Shown: piece by piece, positions 33,793-46,326 of the stretch
Layout of the letters: every line of letters starts with the position of its first letter
Numbering within the stretch: position 1 is the stretch's first letter
Source: Pachypanchax playfairii
Taxonomy: Eukaryota; Chordata; Actinopteri; Cyprinodontiformes; Aplocheilidae
DNA length: 64,000 nucleotides
Reading direction: 5' to 3'
Assembly: GCA_006937955.1 (NCBI GenBank)
Contig: SSNP01000418.1
Span: 64,227-128,226, forward strand
Made by a program: the position numbers and the translations under genes
The notes under the pieces: generated by a model
Seen by the model: the letters and a program-made list of their open reading frames with translations, nothing else
Told to the model about the DNA's origin: nothing
Database searches by the model: none

Positions 33793-34920
33793 GTTGAGAC
33801 GTTTGGCTTCCTGCCAGAGAAACAACAACAAGTTACATGAGACACAATCAGAAGTTTATTTATTCTATGTTCTGGAATGTCTCTCACATAAAATAAATCC
33901 TAGAAATCTGTCTTTTCTTTTCTACTGACATGTAAACCAAGGATTTAGATATATATTTATTTATTTTAGTTTGTATTGACATGGTTGTTTGTTTTGAACC
34001 CTCTTACAAGCATCAGCACCAGGAGACCAGAAGCAGTTTTAATGGTGATGGTGTTACAGAGAAGGAAGATGCTGATCAGATGATGGAACACTTGGAGCGG
34101 ACCCTCCTGGGTCGGAGCACCAGGATCTGAGTGGTGGAGAGAACAGGTTAGTGAAGACAAGAGGAGCTGCTTACGGTTGTGGTTGTAGAAGAACCGGTCG
34201 GGTGGCGAGAGATCCAGGAGAACGCCGGTGTGGAAACCACAGGCTGCTCCGGAGAGACAGGATCTAGACAGGGCACAGGTGAGGTGAGGTTAACGAGCTG
34301 AGACCAAATAACACGCAGGTATCTTGCAGGTCACAATACCACAAGTCATGGAACCAACTGGCGTTTGTCTCCTGTCGTTCCTCCCGTTTTAACCAGAAGT
34401 GGTGATGAGCGTGATGCGCCACACCTGGTAAGTAAGTCCACACATATACACACCAGAACACGCACACAGACTCAGACACATACTGAGTCCACCTCACTGT
34501 CACATGACCAGAAACACTGTCAACATGTAAAACAGCTGCAGATTGATGTGAAAAATAAATAATGAACTTAATTTGATTCAATCTGAGACGGAATAACAAG
34601 ATCAACATGTTCAACAGCCACAGTATTTTCTCATAAAGTGCATTCAAATATCTTTATTATTATTATTATGTTGTTTTAAGTTGTTTGTGTTTATTATTTC
34701 CCCTCTGAGTCAAACAGCTGTGAACACATGCGGCTCTTTATACAAATTAAACAAATGTTTCTTGATTGACGGTCAGATGGTTTTCATAACCACACTGAGA
34801 CAAACAAATAAAGCTGCTGTTGTTTTCTAAAGGGCTCATTTATTATGTAAATTGTAAATAACTTTAGATTTCAGAGTCATTTCTCATGATAAAATGTGGA
34901 ACGTTTTGGTCAGAGCTGTG
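33793..34920. other. Upstream region of receptor A, no gene recognised
   Basis: This probably holds the untranslated first exon and promoter of receptor A, but neither can be placed. Open frames here are short and without recognisable domains. Confidence 0.3.
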
Positions 34921-34923
34921 ACA

Positions 34924-35031
<108 letters not shown>

Positions 35032-35168
35032 CTTTATTTATATAGCACTTAATCATACACGAAATACATCTCAAAGTGCTTTACAAAATAAAATAAACTA
35101 CACATACCCACATGCCCTCCCATCCCCAGAAATAAATATTATTCACACAATAAAGCCCCTTCACAACA

Positions 35169-35170
<2 letters not shown>

Positions 35171-35202
<32 letters not shown>

Positions 35203-35488
35203 GTGTGTTTTGGTATCCTTATGGGGACCGTCCATTGACTTCCATTGATTTTAGTAACTAGATTTATACCTAACCCAAACCCTTTTACTAACCTTAACCA
35301 TTACTGATCTATAACTAACCCTAAGACTAACTAAAACTCTATTCACACCATACCTATAAACCTAACCCCTAACCCTAAAAAGGGGAGTCCCCCCCATGGG
35401 GACCAGGCTTCGGTCCCCACAAGAACCCTCGGACCCCAGAAAGATAGTAAAAGTCAGGAAACGGGTCCTCAGGAGGTCAGAAATACAA

Positions 35489-35574
<86 letters not shown>
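35171..35574. repeat. CA-repeat-flanked dispersed element
   Basis: Two CA/AC microsatellites (35171-35200 and about 35485-35574) flank a block with TTGACTTCCATTGATTTTAG and CTAACCCTAAG phrases. I recognise the block as a very common dispersed element of fish genomes. The CCCTAAC-like stretches are irregular and are not telomeric arrays. Confidence 0.8.
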
Positions 35575-35576
<2 letters not shown>

Positions 35577-35579
35577 TTC

Positions 35580-36645
35580 CATCAGCCAATTCTGTCTGTC
35601 ATGATCTCAGGTGTGTCTCTCAGTGAAGGACTGGCTACCTGCCCAGGGTGTAACTCCGCCTCTCGCCCACCTGATCCAATCACTGCTAGAGATAGGCACC
35701 TGCTTTTACCTGGTTCTAGACTCAGTCCAGTCTCCAGGTCTGGACCCAGTAAAACCTCCTCTGCTTACTGACCTCTGGAAATGAATGAGAGGAGAATCAT
35801 TTCATGCTGAAACGTCTCTGTGTGTCTCCAGCTGCGTGTAGATCAACAGACAGACGGTCAACCGGAACCGGCTTTGATCAGGTCAGTTTACTGTGTGTGC
35901 GTGTCTAAATCCAGCTGATTCCAGATCTGCGGCTCTTTGTTGATTCTGTTATCAGAAAATGCAAAAAGAAAAATGCAAAACTGACTCATGCAAAAAGAAA
36001 AATGTCTGCTGGATAAAGTTCCGAGTTCCGTTCCAGTCGGTCGTTTCATCACATGAATAAACTGACGTGCTGTTAAAGGAGCAAACAGCAGCTGGTGGTG
36101 TAGAAGAAGAATCCATAACAACTTCAGCTGAAAGGTGAGAACGTTTCACTTCAATGTTTTAAATAATCAGCTGTTCTAAAGTTTTACAGCCTCCAAACAG
36201 AAGCTGCTCAGATTTCTAGATCCTGAACAAACTCACTGCAGATCCTGCAGGATCTTTTATAAAATGATGATTATTTAATATAAAATGATTAATATCCTGC
36301 AGCGGTGAAAGGATCAATTATTAATGTTCCATCTGGCTAAAAGAAGCAGAAAGACAAACTGAAATGAGACAGCTGTTTTACAACATGTAAATAATCTCAT
36401 ATTAAATAACTTCAAAATAAAACGTTATCTACAAACAAAATATGAACAGATTATCTTTTATTTTCTTAAATTAATAATAAAACTTTGTTTCTAATCACTA
36501 TCCAGAGCATTCAACTGGTAAGATTTTTTTATTGAATAAAAGTCATAATTATTCTGTTACATAAACAAAAAACCCATATCATTTGAAATGAATCAAATAT
36601 TCTTTACAGAATAAGACTCAACCACAGTCACATCAGCCTTCTTTG
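35580..36645. other. Intergenic DNA upstream of receptor B, no gene
   Basis: No exon could be supported. The leader exon of receptor B may lie in this region or just after the solo LTR. Confidence 0.3.
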
Positions 36646-36652
36646 ATCCAGT

Positions 36653-37055
36653 TGTCATGATTCATGTTTCTGTGTGAGAGTTTTGTTGTTTTTTCTTGTC
36701 CTCCGGTGTTTCTTGTGTATGTTTTGGTTCATTTTCATGATATTCTGTGCTCCCAGTTCTCCTTGTGTCTCAGCTGTTGCTCGTTCCCCTCTCCTTCTCT
36801 TCTCCAGGTGTTTGTCATTCGTGTTGATTGCTTTCCTTTGTGTGGTGTCTGTATAAAAGGGTCTGTCCGTTCTGTTTGAGTTGTCAGAGTGTTGTCTTGC
36901 GTGCCTTGAGTTTCCCCTCCCGAGTCCTCCATTTATGTGAGTGTTTTGCTGCCTTGTCAGCCTGTTGTTTTCATTAAAAGTATTAATTTTGAGTTTTGAG
37001 TCTCCCCGTGTCTCCCTGCATCTTGGGTCCTGCCCCGAGTTCTCAGATCGTGACA
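36653..37055 (+). mobile_element. Solo LTR (403 bp) with 5-bp target-site duplication
   Basis: The element begins TGTCATGATTC and ends GATCGTGACA, so it has TG...CA termini. It is flanked by CCAGT on both sides (36648-36652 and 37056-37060). Inside are a TATAAAAGGG promoter near 36853 and an ATTAAAA signal near 36974. There is no internal region, so this is a recombined solo LTR, probably of a Gypsy-type endogenous element. It lies about 400 bp upstream of receptor B. Confidence 0.9.
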
Positions 37056-37465
37056 CCAGTTTTTGAATTTGATTTGGAAAAGTTTCAGTCTCTGGATTTA
37101 AATGTTTTTACCAAGACTGAAACTAAACGGAGGAAAGAATGACCAGCCTGTTTAGTTCCGGTACGTGTTCAGAGGTGTGGCGCGGGGGCCTACATGCCCC
37201 GCCCCCAACAAAGATTTTCTAGACATGCCTGTGGTCCTACTTTGGTTCTGTTTGGATCCATGTGGCAGAATGTCATGTGAAGAGCGATCCAAGTGTCGGC
37301 TAGAACTCAGGAGACGCAGCGTGTGACATAACATGTTTTAATAAGGAGAAAACAAACGTTCAGAAAGTCTAACAGGAAATAGTAAACTCTTCAAAATAAA
37401 AGTCCCCTGGTACATGGTATTCTTGTTCCTGTATTCTTCTCTTCTTTCCATCCCAGGAAACAGAG

Positions 37466-38335
37466 ATGTCAGTCAACTCATCCAATGACTCCTTCAGCTC
37501 GCTCCGCCAGTGTTCAGACGCCAGAACTGCGTTGTTTATTTTTACAGCTTTTTGTGTCATCAACATGCTCCTCATCCCTCTCTTCTTCCTCGTCCTCTAC
37601 ATGGGCTGGCAGCGATGGAGGAAACAATCTTCTTCTTCTCTGATGAGCCACTCAGACGTCTTCACCTACAACGTGATCATCCTGGAGCTGATCAGCATTT
37701 TGGGTTGTTGCTTTTATTGTTGTGGTGCATTTATGGAAATTACACTCTTGATCCAAGTGGCAAAGGGCACGTTCTTCTTCAGCTCAGCTGGACAGTCACT
37801 GTTTCATGTCCTCACCTGTGTGGAGCGTTACCTGGCTGTGGTTCATCCCATCTTCTACCTGAGTCTGAGACACTCCAGTGGGATCAGAGTCCGGAACATC
37901 AGCACCGGGGGGGTCTGGCTGCTCTGCTTCGTCGCTCTGAGCCAGACTAAAGGGGTCAAGGGCTTTTCGTTAATCATCATAAACTCCACTGTCATGATTT
38001 TCCTGATAAGTATTGTCTCTTTCTGCAGCGTCTCTGTTCTACGGGTTCTGAATCGCCCTGGACCAGGAGGAGGGGTCAGCGACAGGGCATCTGTCGACCA
38101 ATCAAAGCAGAGAGCTTTTCACACCATCACAGCTATAATGGGAGCTCTGTGGTTGAGGTTTATGGGGGTGCTTGTTGGTACCCTGATTTCTGACCGCAGA
38201 CTCTTGAAGACCTGCAGTCTGGATTCATGTGCAGCTTGGTTAACTCTGCCAGGAAGTCTGGTGCTGCCGCTACTGTTCCTACACCGAGCAGGAAAACTAC
38301 CAGCATGGACATGTAGAACTCAGTCAGACCTGTAG
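37466..38335 (+). CDS. Orphan rhodopsin-like GPCR, paralogue B (289 aa); C-terminus encoded by minisatellite
   Basis: Same family as A, C and D. The start, MSVNSSNDS, follows a splice acceptor (CTTTCCATCCCAG) by nine bases and has an NSS glycosylation site. The basic first intracellular loop RWRKQSSSSLMSHSDVFTYN, LTCVERYLAVVHPIFYL after helix 3, and WLTLPGSLVLPLLFLHRAG in helix 7 identify the family. CWxP and NPxxY are absent. The last residues, CRTQSDL and the TAG stop, are the first unit of the 19-bp minisatellite that follows, so the array has grown from, or invaded, the end of the coding sequence. The next + strand polyadenylation signal is at 39615, which would place the array in the 3' UTR. 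Confidence 0.8.
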   Translation: MSVNSSNDSFSSLRQCSDARTALFIFTAFCVINMLLIPLFFLVLYMGWQRWRKQSSSSLMSHSDVFTYNVIILELISILGCCFYCCGAFMEITLLIQVAKGTFFFSSAGQSLFHVLTCVERYLAVVHPIFYLSLRHSSGIRVRNISTGGVWLLCFVALSQTKGVKGFSLIIINSTVMIFLISIVSFCSVSVLRVLNRPGPGGGVSDRASVDQSKQRAFHTITAIMGALWLRFMGVLVGTLISDRRLLKTCSLDSCAAWLTLPGSLVLPLLFLHRAGKLPAWTCRTQSDL

Positions 38336-39493
38336 AACTCAGTCAGACGTGTAGAACTCAGACACACATGTAGAACTCAGACACACGTGTAGAACTCAGA
38401 CACACGTGTAGAACTCAGACACACGTGTAGAACTCAGACACACGTGTAGAACTCAGTCAGACGTGTAGAACTCAGACACACGTGTAGAACTCAGTCAGAC
38501 CTGTAGAACTCAGTCAGACGTGTAGAACTCAGTCAGACGTGTAGAACTCAGACACACGTGTAGAACTCAGTCAGACGTGTAGAACTCAGACACACGTGTA
38601 GAACTCAGTCAGACGTGTAGAACTCAGTCAGACGTGTAGAACTCAGACACACGTGTAGAACTCAGTCAGACGTGTAGAACTCAGACACACGTGTAGAACT
38701 CAGACACACGTGTAGAACTCAGACACACGTGTAGAACTCAGTCAGACGTGTAGAACTCAGTCAGACGTGTAGAACTCAGTCAGACGTGTAGAACTCAGAC
38801 ACACGTGTAGAACTCAGACACACGTGTAGAACTCAGTCAGACGTGTAGAACAGACACACGTGTAGAACTCAGACACACGTGTAGAACTCAGACACTCGTG
38901 TAGAACTCAGACACACGTGTAGTACTGAGACACTCGTGTAGAACTCAGACACACGTGTAGAACTCAGACACACGTGTAGAACTCAGACACACGTGTAGAA
39001 CTCAGTCAGACGTGTAGAACTCAGACACACGTGTAGAACTCAGTCAGACGTGTAGAACTCAGACACACGTGTAGAACTCAGACACACGTGTAGAACTCAG
39101 ACACACGTGTAGAACTCAGACACACGTGTAGTACTCAGACACACGTGTAGAACTCAGTCAGACGTGTAGAACTTAGACACACGTGTAGAACTCAGTCAGA
39201 CGTGTAGAACTCAGTCAGACGTGTAGAACTTAGACACACGTGTAGAACTCAGACACACGTGTAGAACTCAGTCAGACGTGTAGAACTGAGACACACGTGT
39301 AGAACTCAGACACACGTGTAGAACTCAGTCAGACCTGTAGAACTCAGACACACGTGTAGAACTCAGACACACGTGTAGAACTCAGTCAGACCTGTAGAAC
39401 TCAGACACACGTGTAGTACTCAGACACACGTGTAGAACTCAGACACACGTGTAGAACTCAGACACACGTGTAGAACTCAGACAGACGTGTAAA
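38312..39493 (+). repeat. 19-bp minisatellite, array A1
   Basis: Units are GTAGAACTCAGACACACGT or the variant GTAGAACTCAGTCAGACGT, about 62 copies. Junctions of the first type create ACACGTGT with a CACGTG E-box; the second type does not. It begins inside the last codons of receptor B. The same repeat resumes after the assembly gap at 40823. Confidence 0.97.
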
Positions 39494-39770
39494 TGTTGCC
39501 TGGTCAGACTTTTATTTTTTTTATTTTTCCTGCTAAGATGTCTTGTTACTTCTGCTTTGTGTTTTCCTGTTTTTTATCCAGGAGGACCCATGATGCTTTG
39601 CTCCTTGAAGAATCAATAAACTGTTTATTCTTTAACTGTAAACACTGAATAATAAATATGTTTAGCTTTGCTACAAGTGTTTCATCTGCTAGTTTTTATT
39701 TCAGTACAGAGGCATCAATAAGGGAACTGTAGAGTACAGGACCTGGGATGAGTACTGATTAATGTCATGT
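39494..39770. other. Unique module U, copy 1, with polyadenylation signals on both strands
   Basis: The roughly 280-bp sequence between the 19-bp and 25-bp arrays is nearly identical to 46053-46326; the only difference I noticed is one base in a T run. It contains AATAAA at 39615-39620 on the + strand and, on the minus strand, AATAAA at 39624-39629. It could therefore terminate transcripts arriving from both the convergent receptor genes B and C. Confidence 0.75.
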
Positions 39771-40789
39771 CTCTGTGAGCTGGTCCTCATCCCATCTCTG
39801 TGAGTTTGTCCTCGTCCCGTCTCTGTGACCTGGTCCTCGTCCCGTCTCTGTGACCTGGTCCTCGTCCCGTCTCTGTGAGTTGGTCCTCGTCCCGTCTCTG
39901 TGACCTGGTCCTCGTCCCGTCTCTGTGAGTTGGTCCTCGTCCCGTCTCTGTGAGTTGGTCCTCGTCCCGTCTCTGTGACCTGGTCCTCGTCCCGTCTCTG
40001 TGAGCTGGTCCTCGTCCCGTCTCTGTGACCTGGTCCTCGTCCCGTCTCTGTGAGTTGGTCCTCGTCCCGTCTCTGTGACCTGGTCCTCGTCCCGTCTCTG
40101 TGAGTTGGTCCTCGTCCCGTCTCTGTGAGTTGGTCCTCGTCCCGTCTCTGTGAGTTGGTCATCGTCTAGTCTCTGTGAGTTGGTCCTCGTCCCGTCTCTG
40201 TGACCTGGTCCTCGTCCCGTCTCTGTGAGTTGGTCCTCGTCCCGTCTCTGTGAGTTGGTCCTCGTCCCGTCTCTGTGAGTTGGTCCTCGTCCCGTCTCTG
40301 TGACCTGGTCCTCGTCCCGTCTCTGTGAGCTGGTCCTCGTCCCGTCTCTGTGACCTGGTCCTCGTCCCGTCTCTGTGAGTTGGTCCTCGTCCCGTCTCTG
40401 TGAGCTGGTCCTCGTCCCGTCTCTGTGAGTTGGTCCTCGTCTAGTCTCTGTGAGCTGGTCATCGTCCCGTCTCTGTGAGTTGGTCCTCGTCCCGTCTCTG
40501 TGAGTTGGTCCTCGTCCCGTCTCTGTGACCTGGTCCTCGTCCCGTCTCTGTGAGCTGGTCCTCGTCCCGTCTCTGTGAGTTGGTCCTCGTCCCGTCTCTG
40601 TGAGCTGGTCCTCGTCCCGTCTCTGTGACCTGGTCCTCGTCCCGTCTCTGTGAGTTGGTCCTCGTCCCGTCTCTGTGACCTGGTCCTCGTCCCGTCTCTG
40701 TGAGTTGGTCCTCGTCCCGTCTCTGTGCGTTGGTCCTCGTCCCGTCTCTGTGAGCTGGTCCTCGTCCCGTCTCTGTGACTTGGTCCTCG
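39771..40789 (-). repeat. 25-bp minisatellite, array B1
   Basis: Units read GGTCCTCGTCCCGTCTCTG plus TGAGTT, with TGACCT or TGAGCT variants in the last positions; about 40 copies. Since 25 is not a multiple of three, long minus-strand frames with a 25-residue period (QRRDEDQ, TETGRGP, HRDGTR) appear. They are periodicity artefacts. The array runs into the assembly gap. Confidence 0.97.
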
Positions 40790-40822
40790 NNNNNNNNNNN
40801 NNNNNNNNNNNNNNNNNNNNNN
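40790..40822. other. Assembly gap (N run) joining two arrays
   Basis: Thirty-three N characters lie between the 25-bp array B1 and the 19-bp array A2. The true distance is unknown. Confidence 0.99.
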
Positions 40823-43800
40823 ACGTGTAGAACTCAGTCAGACGTGTAGAACTCAGACACACGTGTAGAACTCAGTCAGACGTGTAGAACTCAGTCAGAC
40901 GTGTAGAACTCAGACACACGTGTAGAACACAGACACACGTGTAGAACTCAGTCAGACGTGTAGCACAGACACACGTGTAGAACGCAGACACACGTGTAGA
41001 ACTCAGACACACGTGTAGAACTCAGTCAGACGTGTAGAACTCAGACACACGTGTAGAACTCAGTCAGACGTGTAGAACTCAGACACACGTGTAGAACTCA
41101 GTCAGACGTGTAGAACTCAGACAGACGTGTAGAACTCAGACACACGTGTAGAACTCAGACACACGTGTAGAACTCAGACACACGTGTAGAACTCAAGTCA
41201 GACGTGTAGAACTCAGTCAGACGTGTAGAACTCAGACACACATGTAGAACTCAGACACACGTGTAGAACTCAGTCACACGTGTAGAACTCAGTCACACGT
41301 GTAGAACTCAGTCAGACGTGTAGAACTAAGTCAGACGTGTAGAACTCAGTCAGACGTGTAGAACTCAGACACACGTGTAGAACTCAGTCAGACGTGTAGA
41401 ACTCAGACACACGTGTAGAACTCAGTCAGACGTGTAGAACTCAGACAGACGTGTAGAACTCAGACACACGTGTAGAACTCAGACACACGTGTAGAACTCA
41501 GTCAGACCTGTAGAACTCAGTCAGACGTGTAGAACTCAGTCAGACCTGTAGAACTCAGTCAGACCTGTAGAACTCAGTCAGACGTGTAGAACTCAGACAC
41601 ACGTGTAGAACTCAGACACACGTGTAGAACTCAGACACACGTGTAGAACTCAGACAGACGTGTAGAACTCAGACACACGTGTAGAACTCAGTCAGACCTG
41701 TAGAACTAAGTCAGACGTGTAGAACTCAGTCAGACGTGTAGAACTCAGACACACGTGTAGAACTCAGTCAGACGTGTAGAACTCAGACACACGTGTAGAA
41801 CTCAGACACACGTGTAGAACTCAGACACACGTGTAGAACTCAGTCAGACGTGTAGAACTCAGACACACGTGTAGAACTCAGTCAGACGTGTAGAACTCAG
41901 TCAGACCTGTAGAACTCAGTCAGACCTGTAGAACTCAGTCAGACGTGTAGAACTCAGTCAGACGTGTAGAACTCAGACACACGTGTAGAACTCAGTCACA
42001 CGTGTAGAACTCAGTCAGACCTGTAGAACTAAGTCAGACGTGTAGAACTCAGACACACGTGTAGAACTCAGTCAGACGTGTAGAACTCAGTCAGACGTGT
42101 AGAACTCAGACACACGTGGAGAACTCAGACACACGTGTAGAACTCAGTCACACGTGTAGAACTCAGACACACGTGTAGAACTCAGTCAGACGTGTAGAAC
42201 TCAGACACACATGTAGAACTCAGACACACGTGTAGAACACAGACACACGTGTAGAACTCAGTCAGACGTGTAGAACAGACACACGTGTAGAACTCAGACA
42301 CACGTGTAGAACTCAGACACACGTGTAGAACTCAGACACACGTGTAGAACTCAGTCAGACGTGTAGAACTCAGTCAGACGTGTAGAACTCAGTCAGACGT
42401 GTAGAACTCAGACACACGTGTAGAACTCAGTCAGACGTGTAGAACTCAGTCAGACGTGTAGAACTCAGACACACGTGTAGAACTCAGACACACGTGTAGA
42501 ACTCAGTCAGACCTGTAGAACTCAGTCAGACCTGTAGAACTCAGTCAGACGTGTAGAACTCAGACACACGTGTAGAACTCAGTCAGACGTGTAGAACTCA
42601 GTCAGACGTGTAGAACTCAGACACACGTGTAGAACTCAGTCAGACGTGTAGAACTCAGACACACGTGTAGAACTCAGACACACGTGTAGAACTCAGACAC
42701 ACGTGTAGAACTCAGTCAGACCTGTAGAACTCAGTCAGACCTGTAGAACTCAGTCAGACGTGTAGAACTCAGTCAGACCTGTAGAACTCAGTCAGACGTG
42801 TAGAACTCAGACACACGTGTAGAACTAAGACACACGTGTAGAACTCAGTCAGACGTGTAGAACAGACACACGTGTAGAACTCAGACACACGTGTAGAACT
42901 CAGACACACGTGTAGAACTCAGTCAGACGTGTAGAACTCAGACACACGTGTAGAACTCAGTCAGACGTGGAGAACAGACACACGTGTAGAACTCAGACAC
43001 ACGTGTAGAACTCAGACACACGTGTAGAACTCAGACACACGTGTAGAACTCAGACACACGTGTAGAACTCAGACACACGTGTAGAACTCAGTCAGACGTG
43101 TAGAACAGACACACGTGTAGAACTCAGACACACGTGTAGTACTCAGACACACGTGTAGAACTCAGTCACACGTGTAGAACAGACACACGTGTAGAACTCA
43201 GACACACGTGTAGAACTCAGACACACGTGTAGAACTCAGTCAGACGTGTAGAACTCAGACACACGTGTAGAACTCAGACACTCGTGTAGAACTCAGACAC
43301 ACGTGTAGAACTCAGACACACGTGTAGAACTCAGACACACGTGTAGAACTCAGACACACGTGTAGAACTCAGACACACGTGTAGAACTCAGACACACGTG
43401 TAGAACTCAGACACACGTGTAGAACTCAGACACACGTGTAGAACTCAGACACACGTGTAGAACTCAGTCAGACGTGTAGAACAGACACACGTGTAGAACT
43501 CAGACACACGTGTAGAACTCAGACACACGTGTAGAACTCAGTCAGACGTGTAGAACTCAGACACACGTGTAGAACTCAGTCAGACCTGTAGAACTCAGTC
43601 AGACCTGTAGAACTCAGTCAGACGTGTAGAACTCAGTCAGACGTGTAGAACTCACACGTGTAGAACTCAGTCAGACGTGTAGAACAGACACACGTGTAGT
43701 ACTCAGACACACGTGTAGTACTGAGACACTCGTGTAGAACTCAGACACACGTGTAGAACTCAGACACACGTGTAGAACTCAGACACACGTGTAGAACTCA

Positions 43801-46052
43801 GACACACGTGTAGAACTCAGACACACGTGTAGAACTCAGTCAGACGTGTAGAACAGACACACGTGTAGTACTCAGACACACGTGTAGAACTCAGACACAC
43901 GTGTAGAACTCAGACACTCGTGTAGAACTCAGACACACGTGTAGAACTCAGACACACGTGTAGAACTCAGTCAGACGTGTAGAACTCAGACACACGTGTA
44001 GAACTCAGTCAGACCTGTAGAACTCAGTCAGACGTGTAGAACTCAGTCAGACCTGTAGAACTCAGACACACGTGTAGAACTCAGTCAGATGTGTAGAACT
44101 CAGACACACGTGTAGAACACAGACACACGTGTAGAACACAGACACACGTGTAGAACTCAGACACACGTGTAGAACTCAGTCAGACGTGTAGAACAGACAC
44201 ACGTGTAGAACAGACACACGTGTAGAACTCAGACACACGTGTAGAACTCAGACACACGTGTAGAACTCAGACACACGTGTAGAACTCAGACACACGTGTA
44301 GAACTCAGACACACGTGTAGAACTCAGTCAGACGTGTAGAACTCAGTCAGACGTGTAGAACTCAGACACACGTGTAGAACTCAGTCAGACGTGTAGTACT
44401 CAGACACACATGTAGAACTCAGTCAGATGTGTAGAACTCAGACACACGTGTAGAACTCAGACACACGTGTAGAACTCAGACACACGTGTAGAACTCAGAC
44501 AGACGTGTAGAACAGACACACGTGTAGAACTCAGACACACGTGTAGAACTCAGACACACGTGTAGAACTCAGTCAGACGTGTAGAACTCAGACACACGTG
44601 TAGAACTCAGTCAGACCTGTAGAACTCAGTCAGACGTGTAGAACTCAGTCAGACGTGTAGTACTCAGACACACATGTAGAACTCAGTCAGATGTGTAGAA
44701 CTCAGACACACGTGTAGAACTCAGACACACGTGTAGAACTCAGACAAACGTGTAGAACTCAGACACACGTGTAGAACTCAGTCAGACGTGTAGAACAGAC
44801 ACACGTGTAGAACTCAGACACTCGTGTAGAACTCAGACACACGTGTAGAACTCAGACACACGTGTAGAACTCAGACACACGTGTAGAACTCAGACACACG
44901 TGTAGAACTCAGTCAGACGTGTAGTACTCAGACACACGTGTAGAACTCAGACACACGTGTAGTACTCAGACACACGTGTAGAACTCAGACACACGTGTAG
45001 AACTCAGACACACGTGTAGAACTCAGACAGACGTGTAGAACTCAGACACACGTGTAGAACTCAGACACACGTGTAGAACTCAGACACACGTGTAGAACTC
45101 AGACACACGTGTAGAACTCAGACACACGTGTAGAACTCAGACACACGTGTAGAACTCAGTCAGACGTGTAGAACTCAGACACACGTGTAGAACTCAGACA
45201 CACGTGTAGAACTCAGTCAGACCTGTAGAACTCAGACACACGTGTAGAACTCAGACACACGTGTAGAACAGACACACGTGTAGAACAGACACACGTGTAG
45301 AACTCAGACACACGTGTAGAACTCAGACACACGTGTAGAACTCAGTCAGACGTGTAGTACTCAGACACACATGTAGAACTCAGTCAGATGTGTAGAACTC
45401 AGACACACGTGTAGAACTCAGACACTCGTGTAGAACTCAGACACACGTGTAGAACTCAGACACACGTGTAGAACTCAGGCAGACGTGTAGAACTCAGACA
45501 CACGTGTAGAACTCAGACACACGTGTAGAACTCAGTCAGACGTGTAGAACAGACACACGTGTAGAACTCAGACACACGTGTAGAACTCAGACACACGTGT
45601 AGAACTCAGTCAGACGTGTAGTACTCAGACACACATGTAGAACTCAGTCAGATGTGTAGAACTCAGACACACGTGTAGAACTCAGACACTCGTGTAGAAC
45701 TCAGACACACGTGTAGAACTCAGACACACGTGTAGAACTCAGTCAGACGTGTAGAACTCAGACACATGTGTAGAACTCAGACACACGTGTAGAACTCAGA
45801 CACACGTGTAGAACTCAGACACACGTGTAGAACTCAGTCAGACGTGTAGAACAGACACACGTGTAGAACAGACACACGTGTAGAACTCAGACAAACGTGT
45901 AGAACTCAGACAAACGTGTAGAACTCAGACAAACGTGTAGAACTCAGACACACGTGTAGAACTCAGTCAGACGTGTAGAACTCAGACACACGTGTAGAAC
46001 TCAGACACACGTGTAGAACTCAGACACACGTGTAGAACTCAGACAGACGTGT
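40823..46052 (+). repeat. 19-bp minisatellite, array A2 (over 5 kb)
   Basis: Same two unit types as A1 with occasional shortened units (GTAGAACAGACACACGT, 17 bp) and point variants (GTAGTACTCAG, CTCGTGT). Roughly 275 units. Local blocks repeat in the same order, for example the trio GTAGTACTCAGACACACATG then CAGTCAGATGT recurs near 44390, 44660, 45355 and 45620, showing higher-order duplication. Confidence 0.97.
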
Positions 46053-46326
46053 AAATGTTGCCTGGTCAGACTTTTATTTTTTTTTATTTTTCCTGCTAAG
46101 ATGTCTTGTTACTTCTGCTTTGTGTTTTCCTGTTTTTTATCCAGGAGGACCCATGATGCTTTGCTCCTTGAAGAATCAATAAACTGTTTATTCTTTAACT
46201 GTAAACACTGAATAATAAATATGTTTAGCTTTGCTACAAGTGTTTCATCTGCTAGTTTTTATTTCAGTACAGAGGCATCAATAAGGGAACTGTAGAGTAC
46301 AGGACCTGGGATGAGTACTGATTAAT
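46053..46326. other. Unique module U, copy 2
   Basis: Near-identical to 39494-39770, with AATAAA at 46178-46183 (+) and the minus-strand signal at 46187-46192. It lies downstream of receptor C on that gene's strand. Confidence 0.75.

Noticed and set aside
33793..33831. N-terminal extension of receptor A starting MLLFLWQEA
   Set aside because: It overlaps the pyrimidine tract and AG of the acceptor just before the MSENTSS start.
35260..35370. Interstitial telomeric repeat (CCCTAA-like)
   Set aside because: CTAACCC-like words are irregularly spaced and belong to a common dispersed fish element.
39701..40862. Minus-strand RRDEDQ/TETGRGP repeat protein up to 365 codons
   Set aside because: It is a periodicity artefact of the 25-bp array and even runs through the N gap and into the neighbouring 19-bp array.
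38312..46052. CRISPR-like array
   Set aside because: The units are contiguous with no unique spacers, and the DNA is eukaryotic.
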